NCBI GenBank assembly: GCA_964392945.1
Contig: CAYMSH010000323.1
Location: 1-7,406, forward strand
Direction of reading: 5' to 3'
DNA length: 7,406 nt
Source: BS750m-G57 sp964392945
Lineage (GTDB): Bacteria > Planctomycetota > Phycisphaerae > SM23-33
Part shown: positions 1 to 5,744 of the stretch, one piece after another
How positions within the stretch are numbered: the stretch's first letter is position 1
How the letters are laid out: each line of letters opens with the position of its first letter
Made by a program: the position numbers and the translations under genes
The notes under the pieces: model-generated
What the model was told of the DNA's origin: nothing
Database searches by the model: none
Seen by the model: only the letters and a program-made list of their open reading frames with translations

Positions 1-15
1 TAGTGAACCAGATCA

Positions 16-67
16 CATCCCGCTAATCGACACTAACGCCTAACTGCGCTCTGACCCCATTGCCTCA
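16..67 (+). repeat. Dispersed repeat, copy 1 (fullest copy)
   Basis: The core at 31-60 is identical to 3055-3084 and 5054-5083. This copy carries both extensions. The left part (16-30) matches 3040-3054 with three mismatches, and the right part TGCCTCA (61-67) matches 5084-5090 exactly. On the opposite strand the core begins ATGGGGTCAGAGCGC and contains GTTAGGCGTTAG, a short tandem of GTTAG. A weak 5-pair stem (AGCGC with GCGTT, one G-T pair) is possible around AGTTAG. There is no transposase nearby. It looks like a REP-like or MITE-like intergenic element. A short open frame entering from outside the window would stop at TAA 24-26, inside the left extension, as the metalloprotease-like gene does in copy 2. 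Confidence 0.85.
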
Positions 68-131
68 CTCCACGACTCATGGCCGGCGCGATTTAAAATC
101 TGCGTATTGCGGTATGACCGTTAGATTTAGC

Positions 132-159
132 TTGTCAAACTCGCTACATCCGATACGAT
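132..159 (+). promoter_or_regulatory. Candidate sigma70-type promoter for the HEAT gene
   Basis: TTGTCA at 132-137 (five of six matches to the -35 consensus) is followed after 16 bases by TACGAT at 154-159 (four of six matches to the -10 consensus). It would start transcription near 165-168 and leave a leader of about 110 bases. It is the best pair I found in the region, but such matches occur by chance and the sigma factor preferences of this organism are unknown. Confidence 0.3.
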
Positions 160-265
160 GACTGTAGAGGTCCGCAGCAATTGTAACGTCATCAGGGAGA
201 CCTCGGCCGGACAAGTTTGGTTGAATCGACCAAGAGCACAACGCCAGCGGTCGCAACTACTGAAT

Positions 266-270
266 GGAGA
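266..270 (+). promoter_or_regulatory. Ribosome binding site deciding the start of the HEAT gene
   Basis: GGAGA lies five bases before the ATG at 276. It overlaps the upstream in-frame ATG at 264, so that upstream ATG is unlikely to be used. Starting at 276 also gives a cleaner signal peptide. Confidence 0.7.
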
Positions 271-275
271 CAACC

Positions 276-1808
276 ATGCCAAGAAATCAACCGCCTGGAA
301 AAGCCGTCATATTGATACTCGCAGCAATAGCGTTCGGTCTTTTCGGATACTCCCCTGCTCAGGCCGCCCCAAGAACATCAAAGAAGCCGCCATCTATGAA
401 AGCCTGTGCTGCAATGTTTGAATCCAAGACAGTTGACGTGCGGATTCTCGCCTTGGATCAGGCCATGAAACACAAGGACAAATCGCCGGAGGACGTGCTG
501 GATCTGCTTATCAAATCCCTGGGAGACAAGAGCGCCGGCGTGCGTACTCAGGGCGCGACGTGCATCGGCAGATTCAAGGGCAAAGCCAAGCGTGCTGTCA
601 AGCCGCTCATAGCCGCTCTCAAGAGCAAGGACAAAGTAGAATCATACTATGGAAATTTCAAATTCTACTCCGGGTGGCGAGCGGAAGTAATATCAGCGCT
701 TGAGGAATTGGGCTCCGAAGCGGCGTCTGCTGCTTCCGTTGTTCGAGAGCATCTGTCAGACAATAGTCCAAGTGATGTCCTCAGCGCCTCGGTCTCCTTC
801 CTGGGAACCATGAAAGACGTCGACTCTCGCGCAAAACTTATCGTGCTTTTCAAACGAAAGAAGGGAATTGATCGACATGCGAAAGCATCGATAGCCAAAG
901 CACTCGGCCAGATCGGCGGCAAGGAGGCGTTTGACGTGATCGCCGACTACGCCCTGAACGGAACTGTTTACGAACCGCGAAACGCATCAATATGGGCGAT
1001 TGCCGAGTTCAAAGACAAACGCGTTCATGGAATTCTTCTGAAGATCCTTCGATCCAAGGGATCCGGGCGGAGCACCTGGGAGTGGATACTGGGCACGGCC
1101 GCGATCGTGGCTGTAAAAACTAAAATGCCCGGGGCTATGGCGGAGCTAGCCAGGCTGGCGAAGGACAATCCGTACAGCAGGGACATGTGCACGTCGATCG
1201 CACGTGCACTGAGGGAGTACTCCGGACCGCCGGAGAAGATAGTTCCTGTCCTGGATGCACTGGCCAAACACAAGAATTCCAACGTTCCAACTGCAGCAAT
1301 CGAAACCGCAAAGCAGTTCGGGACGATCGGGATAGACTTCATCATCAGACGCCTGAAAGATTCGGACGCCAGCGTTCGCTGTTCGGCTGCAACCGCGCTG
1401 GGAAAACTCGCGGCGCGTAAAGGCGTTCCCGGTTTAAGGAAGGCCCTGTCCGATAAGAACAAGTACGTCCGAGAGGATGCCAAAGAGGCCCTGGCGCTTA
1501 TCGTCAAGAAACACGGCCCCCAGAAGAACACCGCCCCGCCCCGTCGACCGCGAACGCCGGCTTCACCAACCGCCAAGCCGGCACGCCGACCGGCAAAACC
1601 ACCAGCGAAACCGAAGAACCTGACCACTGAACAACAGGCGAAGATTGACAAACGCATAGCGAACAAGCTTAAGCTGGCGGATATGTATCGCCAGGCGGGC
1701 CGCGCCGACCTGGCCAAGAAGAAGTATCAGGAGATAATCAGTGATCATCCGGGCGCCAAGGGCGCCGCAACAGCCAGGCAGCGCCTCGAATCAATGGGCC
1801 ACCAATAG
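276..1808 (+). CDS. Secreted HEAT-repeat protein with C-terminal TPR-like segment
   Basis: A predicted periplasmic protein of 510 residues, probably a protein-binding scaffold with no enzymatic motif visible. Residues 1-30 are a Sec-type signal peptide: basic start, hydrophobic VILILAAIAFGLFG, likely cut after AQA (28-30). Degenerate helical HEAT (PBS-lyase-type) repeats follow. The clearest are at about 73-117 (LLIKSLGDKSAGVR, then AVKPLIAALKSKD) and 356-409 (IIRRLKDSDASVRCSAATAL, then LRKALSDKNKYVREDAKEAL). Residues 200-250 and 265-310 look like further divergent repeats. A Pro/Lys/Ala-rich linker at 413-447 leads to 455-507, where KLADMYRQAGRADLAKKKYQ and IISDHPGAKGAATARQRL resemble the TPR-like ends of many envelope proteins. 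The start at 276 was chosen for its GGAGA site. The metalloprotease-like gene follows 45 bases later and may share its transcript. The fold call is firm; the role is unknown. Confidence 0.9.
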   Translation: MPRNQPPGKAVILILAAIAFGLFGYSPAQAAPRTSKKPPSMKACAAMFESKTVDVRILALDQAMKHKDKSPEDVLDLLIKSLGDKSAGVRTQGATCIGRFKGKAKRAVKPLIAALKSKDKVESYYGNFKFYSGWRAEVISALEELGSEAASAASVVREHLSDNSPSDVLSASVSFLGTMKDVDSRAKLIVLFKRKKGIDRHAKASIAKALGQIGGKEAFDVIADYALNGTVYEPRNASIWAIAEFKDKRVHGILLKILRSKGSGRSTWEWILGTAAIVAVKTKMPGAMAELARLAKDNPYSRDMCTSIARALREYSGPPEKIVPVLDALAKHKNSNVPTAAIETAKQFGTIGIDFIIRRLKDSDASVRCSAATALGKLAARKGVPGLRKALSDKNKYVREDAKEALALIVKKHGPQKNTAPPRRPRTPASPTAKPARRPAKPPAKPKNLTTEQQAKIDKRIANKLKLADMYRQAGRADLAKKKYQEIISDHPGAKGAATARQRLESMGHQ

Positions 1809-1816
1809 GCGCCCTG

Positions 1817-1858
1817 CGTATAGAACAAGTACACGCAAACGGAAAACAGTTCTATGCG
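1817..1858 (+). promoter_or_regulatory. Possible start-codon hairpin between the HEAT and protease-like genes
   Basis: CGTATAGAAC (1817-1826) can pair with GTTCTATGCG (1849-1858): ten pairs including one U-G in RNA, with a 22-base loop. The right arm contains the ATG (1854-1856) of the downstream gene. The weak purine stretch GGAAAA (1841-1846), its only ribosome-binding candidate, is in the loop. The left arm begins nine bases after the upstream stop codon (1806-1808), so a ribosome finishing the HEAT gene could open the stem. The pairing is seen in the sequence; translational coupling is inferred. Confidence 0.45.
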
Positions 1859-3050
1859 AAAAACGCACGAAATTCTGGCCAGGATCAAACGGAAACGCGG
1901 GCTGGTTCCGCGCCCGGGGGAGTCCCTCGACGACTTCCAAAGCCGCGTCCTGAAGACGGTGCGATACATTCGTTCAAGCGGCTTTGAGCGGTGGTTATTC
2001 ACGGGCAAGCCACGCGAAACCACGGATGAAATCCGTCGAATCACCAAGAAATATCTTGGCATCCAGAGTGAACCGATCACGGCATACGAAGGGCAAATTC
2101 GCTCCAAGAAGTACGGGGGCATGGCCACAGGTGAACTCGACGGATCGGCCGTGATCGCCACGCAGGATTTGCCGGACAATACAAACGACATTCTCGCTCG
2201 CGCGGCCGGGAGCATGGAGAGTATCTTAAACGACGAACCTGTGGACTTCGACCCCATAACATCAAACTCGATCGTGTTATTCCCATTAGCCGGAATGGAA
2301 GGCGACAACCCGGTCGACAGGATGTACTTCGAGATGTACGACGGGCTAACCCGTAACGAGACCTGCATCAAGCTTCACGAAGGCATCCACGCCATTCACT
2401 TCAACAACAGTTGCTATGGCCGATGGTCCGAACGCATGAACAGCATTTTCTCGCTCCTGCTTATTCCCTATTTTATCGCCTATGCGTGCCTTATGTTCAT
2501 TGGGCGATTCCTTCCCGTTCTGGGGCCGATTCTAAAGGCCCGGCGATTCGGCTTCTCGATCGAGTCCGAGGCGCTGGCCTACAAAGTGAGTCTTGACGAA
2601 ATCACAGAAGACTATTTGACCAGGGCCGGCGCGGATATCCCCGCCGAAAGCCTCGCCTGGTTCAAGGAACAGTTCCATGAAAGAAACTCCCGCATCGCCA
2701 GGGTGATAATTGTTCACTTCTACGCCAGGCCATGGCGGCGGGGATACGGAACCGCATATAACAATTTCCTGCTGGCGTTGCTGCTGGCGATGGGCGCGGC
2801 CAAGCTCGTATCATACGATACTCCATGGATCAGTTGGGCCGGCGTAGCGATGCTGGTCCTGGCTTTGAGCCAGTTAGTGAAGGCTCCCTTCGCCGCGTAT
2901 TTCGAGAGGAAGGCCAGGGACGCCGTGGCGGCTATCGATGAGATAAAACCGTCCTTCGGCGGCGCGGGCAAAGCGTTCTACGCGATCCTGGGCACGCCGC
3001 AGTCTCAATGGAGAAAACTGGCGCAGGACACGGCCGCAGCATCCGGCTAA
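1854..3050 (+). CDS. Membrane-bound HExxH zinc-metalloprotease-like protein
   Basis: A 398-residue protein with no family I can name for certain. It carries HEGIH at 175-179, a match to the HExxH zinc/catalytic motif (His175, Glu176, His179), set in KLHEGIHAIHF. About 60 residues later, FSIESEALAYKVSLDE supplies Glu237 and Glu239 as candidates for the third zinc ligand of a gluzincin. A hydrophobic segment (about 198-226) lies between the two motifs. Two more follow at about 303-320 and 325-346. Motif, membrane helices, then a downstream Glu is the general plan of M48 (HtpX/Ste24-like) peptidases, but the surrounding sequence is not a textbook M48 match. The first 170 residues look soluble and basic at the start. 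The ribosome site is weak (GGAAAA, seven bases before ATG) and a hairpin may cover the start. The final TAA falls within the left extension of repeat copy 2. Proteolysis is inferred; the gene itself is secure. Confidence 0.85.
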   Translation: MRKTHEILARIKRKRGLVPRPGESLDDFQSRVLKTVRYIRSSGFERWLFTGKPRETTDEIRRITKKYLGIQSEPITAYEGQIRSKKYGGMATGELDGSAVIATQDLPDNTNDILARAAGSMESILNDEPVDFDPITSNSIVLFPLAGMEGDNPVDRMYFEMYDGLTRNETCIKLHEGIHAIHFNNSCYGRWSERMNSIFSLLLIPYFIAYACLMFIGRFLPVLGPILKARRFGFSIESEALAYKVSLDEITEDYLTRAGADIPAESLAWFKEQFHERNSRIARVIIVHFYARPWRRGYGTAYNNFLLALLLAMGAAKLVSYDTPWISWAGVAMLVLALSQLVKAPFAAYFERKARDAVAAIDEIKPSFGGAGKAFYAILGTPQSQWRKLAQDTAAASG

Positions 3051-3084
3051 CTGACACTAACGCCTAACTGCGCTCTGACCCCAT
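3040..3084 (+). repeat. Dispersed repeat, copy 2, filling a convergent gene junction
   Basis: The core at 3055-3084 is identical to copies 1 and 3. The left extension (3040-3054) matches 16-30 with three mismatches, and the TGCCTCA right extension is absent. The left part contains the TAA stop (3048-3050) of the protease-like gene. The last base of the core is the final base of the TGA stop of the DUF2330 gene on the other strand. The repeat therefore occupies the whole space between two converging genes. No poly-T hairpin terminator is seen here. Confidence 0.85.
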
Positions 3085-4340
3085 CAGCGAGCCCAGCCTT
3101 TTCGGCGGCGTTGGATTATGACCAGGGCGAAGATTCCTGCTGCTATCGCCAGGCCGGCCCACATTGTCGTCGAGATCATCCCGGCCGACAGAACCGCCCC
3201 GGGCGAGTCAGTCGCGGCCGACACGTCGGGCCAGGCCGTCGCGGCCGGACCGTCTTTGCGGGCGTCGTACGGAACGAAACCCCGAGTGGTGTAATACGGG
3301 AAGACCCACAGATCATCGGACCATTGGCGAACATCAGCGGGTTTGAGGCCCGAGGCCCGGATGTTGGTCAGGTAGTACCGGGCTCCGGGGTGGAGCTTCT
3401 GGAAGAGTTTTGACACCGTGGGGATCGCGGCGGCGTGGTCCTTCAAGTACGCATCCTGCTGCGGGGCCGACCAGGCCTTGCCGGCGTTGGGCTTGCAGCT
3501 CCTGGTGTCCCAGTCGCGATGCCGAAGACCGAAGCCCCGATGTACGTAGCCGAACTTGTTGATCTTGTCGTTGATCCAGGCGCTGTAGAAGATGTAGAGA
3601 TTCACGTCGAACTTCTCGCTCTGCAGTCCGGTCATCTTCATCGGGAAGTAGATCCCGTCCCGCCCGCCGGTCTTGAAAGTGAACCGCAGCGGGTGTGAGT
3701 CTACGGGCTTGTCCTTGTGGAGTTCGGCGTCGGAGACCTTGATGCAGGCGAAGACATACCCTTTCTTGCGGTAGAAGCCCAGCACGTCTTCGGCGTCACC
3801 GAGGCTCTGGAATCCCTCGGCCTGGAGCCACTTGTTCAGTGCGCCGGCCTGCTTTTCCCTGACCACGGCGGTCTCGTAACTGCCGACAACGCGCCGCGAC
3901 AGGACCTCGACCTGGAGTTTAGCAGTCGGACGGGCCTCGCCGGTGGCGTTCTTGCCCCACTTGCTGGGGGTGTGTCGTCGCGTTCGGGCCTGAACGTAGG
4001 CGAACAGCTCTTTGAACAGTTTGGGATCTTCCTTGGTTATCGTAGGCTCGTTGGGAAACGGCACGACCCAGGCGAATTTGCGGGCCGAGCCCTGAACGCG
4101 AATCTTCAGGATCAGATCCTCGACGGCCTTGCCCTTGGTCTGCGAACCGTGGAAGATGATTATCGCCTCCTGAGCCCGCTCTTCCAGCGATCCCTTGTAG
4201 TCGCGCGGCGGGATAATCATCCCATCTCCGCGGGCCGCCTGGGGCCCAGCGGCGCCGCCAAGCACAACCAGCAGAATCGCCGCGGCAATCAGGCTGCGGC
4301 GAATGGAGATGCGGTTCATCGGCGTTTGCGTATAGTACAT
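3084..4340 (-). CDS. DUF2330 family exported protein with C-terminal membrane anchor
   Basis: A 418-residue protein of the DUF2330 family, whose function is unknown. Residues 1-37 hold a signal sequence with the core LIAAAILLVVLGGAAG. The family's opening signature follows: DGMIIPP (39-45), the Glu/Gln-rich EERAQEAIIIF (53-63) and FAWVVPFPNEP (89-99). The middle also fits the family, with VEVLSRRVVGSYE (144-156), LNKWLQAEGF (168-177) and GYVFACIKV (194-202). A hydrophobic helix (391-410) followed by RRRKGWAR at the end anchors the protein with a basic cytoplasmic tail, so residues 38-390 should face outward. The start at 4340 was preferred because GGGAG lies seven bases upstream. An ATG at 4319 would give a more compact signal peptide but has no such site, and an ATG at 4391 only adds polar residues. 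It is the last gene of the minus-strand block, and its stop touches repeat copy 2. Confidence 0.92.
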   Translation of the reverse strand: MYYTQTPMNRISIRRSLIAAAILLVVLGGAAGPQAARGDGMIIPPRDYKGSLEERAQEAIIIFHGSQTKGKAVEDLILKIRVQGSARKFAWVVPFPNEPTITKEDPKLFKELFAYVQARTRRHTPSKWGKNATGEARPTAKLQVEVLSRRVVGSYETAVVREKQAGALNKWLQAEGFQSLGDAEDVLGFYRKKGYVFACIKVSDAELHKDKPVDSHPLRFTFKTGGRDGIYFPMKMTGLQSEKFDVNLYIFYSAWINDKINKFGYVHRGFGLRHRDWDTRSCKPNAGKAWSAPQQDAYLKDHAAAIPTVSKLFQKLHPGARYYLTNIRASGLKPADVRQWSDDLWVFPYYTTRGFVPYDARKDGPAATAWPDVSAATDSPGAVLSAGMISTTMWAGLAIAAGIFALVIIQRRRKGWAR

Positions 4341-4347
4341 GCGATAG

Positions 4348-4352
4348 CTCCC
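4348..4352 (-). promoter_or_regulatory. Ribosome binding site of the DUF2330 gene
   Basis: On the minus strand GGGAG lies seven bases before the ATG whose first base is 4340. Neither of the other two in-frame ATGs (4391, 4319) has a comparable site, which decides the start. Confidence 0.6.
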
Positions 4353-4420
4353 GATTTCCGATCGCTCGGCCGGCGGTTCCGGAGACCGCACGCCGAGGCG
4401 GCATTTCGCAGATGGCCTGT

Positions 4421-4443
4421 CCGCCGGCGACCGCCGCCGGCGG
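4421..4443. repeat. GC-only perfect hairpin between two minus-strand genes
   Basis: CCGCCGGCG (4421-4429) and CGCCGGCGG (4435-4443) are perfect reverse complements around a five-base loop. The structure lies 73 bases past the stop of the two-helix membrane protein and about 80 bases before the DUF2330 start. On the minus strand no T-run follows, so it is not a classical intrinsic terminator. It could be a transcript-stabilising or attenuating stem, or a REP-like palindrome. The gap of 176 bases (4341-4516) holds nothing else I recognise. Confidence 0.6.
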
Positions 4444-4516
4444 CATCTATGATCCTACCACTGGCGGAAGCTTCGGCAAAGCGAATTCCGCACGTTCGAA
4501 ATTGATCGCGGCAATG

Positions 4517-4984
4517 CTACTCGAACAAGGCCGATACGATCAGGAGCCACAAACCGACGGCCGCGGCGCCTGTCAGTAAGATCAGCAGCGGTTTCAGGAA
4601 TCCCGGGAGTTTGGACTTGTATATGCCGACATTCAACCCGAAGGCCAGTCCGCCGAGTCCGCCGCCGATGGCTCCGCCGATGAAGACCATGATCATGGGC
4701 CAGCCGCACGCGACAAGAACGAGCGGCGGTATCGGTTTGGCACCTTTGGGCAATACCGTGATTTCCCGCCCGTTCTTTTGGATCTTGAAAGTGAAATTGG
4801 CGATACCGGGCTTGGCTTTCACTGCATAGCTGTCGCCCTGGTATTCGAATTCATGCTTGCAGCCGAACATACTTCGTTTTTGCGAGCAGACTTCCTGCCC
4901 GACTGAAATCGTCTGCATCCCGCCAGTGACGATCTCGAACTGAAACGTAACGTCATCAACAGTAAACTCGCTGCTAACGGCCAT
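4517..4984 (-). CDS. Small membrane protein: beta-rich N-domain plus two helices
   Basis: A 155-residue protein that I do not recognise as a named family. Residues 1-80 are soluble and alternate in a way that suggests beta strands: FTVDDVTFQFEI (7-18), ISVGQEV (26-32), HEFEYQGDSYAVK (44-56) and FTFKIQKNGREI (64-75). Cys33 and Cys42 flank a short loop. This pattern recalls the beta-sandwich of FAIM-type domains, but that is only a suggestion. Two hydrophobic segments follow, about 87-119, with the Gly-rich GGAIGGGLGGLAFG, and 131-153. The short linker YKSKLPGFLKP contains lysines, so it probably faces the cytoplasm. No signal peptide is seen, and the N-domain is then likely cytoplasmic too. 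The start at 4984 follows AGGGAG at a six-base spacing. Upstream in-frame codons reaching 5056 would run into repeat copy 3 and are rejected. Confidence 0.85.
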   Translation of the reverse strand: MAVSSEFTVDDVTFQFEIVTGGMQTISVGQEVCSQKRSMFGCKHEFEYQGDSYAVKAKPGIANFTFKIQKNGREITVLPKGAKPIPPLVLVACGWPMIMVFIGGAIGGGLGGLAFGLNVGIYKSKLPGFLKPLLILLTGAAAVGLWLLIVSALFE

Positions 4985-4990
4985 TATAAT

Positions 4991-4996
4991 CTCCCT
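4991..4996 (-). promoter_or_regulatory. Strong ribosome binding site of the small membrane protein
   Basis: On the minus strand AGGGAG lies six bases before the ATG starting at 4984. It decides between this start and the longer open frame beginning at 5056. Confidence 0.75.
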
Positions 4997-5053
4997 GAAA
5001 TCCCTGTTATCCGCCGAACATATCTTCCCACCGGCGGCGATTCCGCCAAAGCG

Positions 5054-5090
5054 CACTAACGCCTAACTGCGCTCTGACCCCATTGCCTCA
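5054..5090 (+). repeat. Dispersed repeat, copy 3, between two minus-strand genes
   Basis: The core at 5054-5083 is identical to copies 1 and 2, and TGCCTCA at 5084-5090 matches copy 1, giving 37 identical bases. The left extension is only faintly visible (CCGCCAA, against CCGCTAA in copy 1). Its last three bases, read on the minus strand, are the TGA stop of the lipoprotein gene (5088-5090). The repeat therefore sits directly after that gene and about 70 bases before the next start, inside what would be a shared transcript. Confidence 0.85.
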
Positions 5091-5690
5091 TCTCCGGCCG
5101 CTCTGGAGTTGGCGGGCCTGGGCTAACATTGACTGGATCAGTTGGTCTTCTGAGATGCCCTGGCGTCTGGCCGACGCCCTCAGCGCCTGGTTGAGCGGGC
5201 CGAAGAGTTTCGACATCGCGATCTTCCAGCCGCCGGATTCCTTTACGAAAAACAGGGAGGCCCCGGCGGCGGCTTTGGTGTAGCCTTTGGCCGACTTGCC
5301 GTCGGACTCCACGCGGGTCAGCCTGTCCATCTTCTGAACGCTGTCCTTCGAAGTCCAGCCCTTTTCGATACCGAGAACAAAGACCGCCTTGCCGTCCATC
5401 TTCGCAAGTTCGCCGGTTCCGTAAGTGTTGCGCATTCGCAACACCATGAACCGAGACAGAATATCGAGACTCTTCAAGCCGCCGCTGGCCGACGACATAG
5501 CGGCCGCGATCTTGTCGTAATGAGCGTGGGTGCCGGCGTCTACTTCAGCCCAGGCGGCCGGTCCGTCTCCGCCCAGCAGTGCCTTGCGATACGCCTGGAA
5601 CGTCTTTCTAATGGCCGCATCATCAGCACTATTGCCTCCGCAGCCGGCAAGCAGGACCGCCAGGATTACGTATGGAATTCGTTTCAGCAT
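5088..5690 (-). CDS. Lipoprotein with NTF2-like (DUF4878/SnoaL-type) fold
   Basis: A predicted envelope lipoprotein of 200 residues. The signal sequence ends in the lipobox LAGC (14-17), so Cys17 should be lipid-modified. Gly follows Cys17, with no Asp inner-membrane retention signal in the enterobacterial sense. Residues 22-163 look like an NTF2-like cone: first helix AIRKTFQAYRKALLGGD (26-42), then AAWAEVDAGTHAHYDKI, and a closing strand pair FFVKESGGWKIAMSKL (147-162), a common ending of this fold. These domains bind small ligands or partners; no catalytic residues can be assigned. A helical, Gln-rich tail (164-200) follows. The start has AAGGGA six bases upstream. The stop TGA belongs to repeat copy 3, so the original end may have differed. 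The gene lies 54 bases after the seven-helix protein and probably shares its transcript. Confidence 0.88.
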   Translation of the reverse strand: MLKRIPYVILAVLLAGCGGNSADDAAIRKTFQAYRKALLGGDGPAAWAEVDAGTHAHYDKIAAAMSSASGGLKSLDILSRFMVLRMRNTYGTGELAKMDGKAVFVLGIEKGWTSKDSVQKMDRLTRVESDGKSAKGYTKAAAGASLFFVKESGGWKIAMSKLFGPLNQALRASARRQGISEDQLIQSMLAQARQLQSGRR

Positions 5691-5744
5691 TTCATATCCC
5701 TTAATTCAGAGTTCGAGAACATTCCCCTACACACGCCGCGGCGA

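Noticed and set aside
1025..1717. 230-codon minus-strand frame opposite the HEAT gene
   Set aside because: Its composition is that of an antisense shadow, and the plus strand shows clear HEAT periodicity and a signal peptide.
1749..1765. Repeated GGCGCC near the end of the HEAT gene
   Set aside because: It is explained by the codons for a Gly-Ala-Lys-Gly-Ala stretch.
1745..2371. 208-codon minus-strand frame spanning the junction of the first two genes
   Set aside because: It overlaps two well-supported plus-strand genes and shows no domain pattern.
3717..4505. 262-codon open frame on the plus strand opposite the DUF2330 gene
   Set aside because: The minus strand encodes a clear DUF2330 protein with signal peptide and family motifs; the plus frame has no ribosome site or recognisable domain and runs past the gene's start.
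4985..5056. 24-codon extension of the small two-helix protein
   Set aside because: It begins in repeat copy 3 and lacks a ribosome site; AGGGAG precedes the ATG at 4984.
16..5090. CRISPR array from three equal repeats
   Set aside because: The copies are 3024 and 1999 bases apart with whole genes between them and no cas gene; this is a dispersed repeat.
5734..5743. Palindrome CGCCGCGGCG just after the stop of the seven-helix gene
   Set aside because: As a stem it gives only about three pairs with a four-base loop and no T-run, and such GC palindromes are common by chance here.
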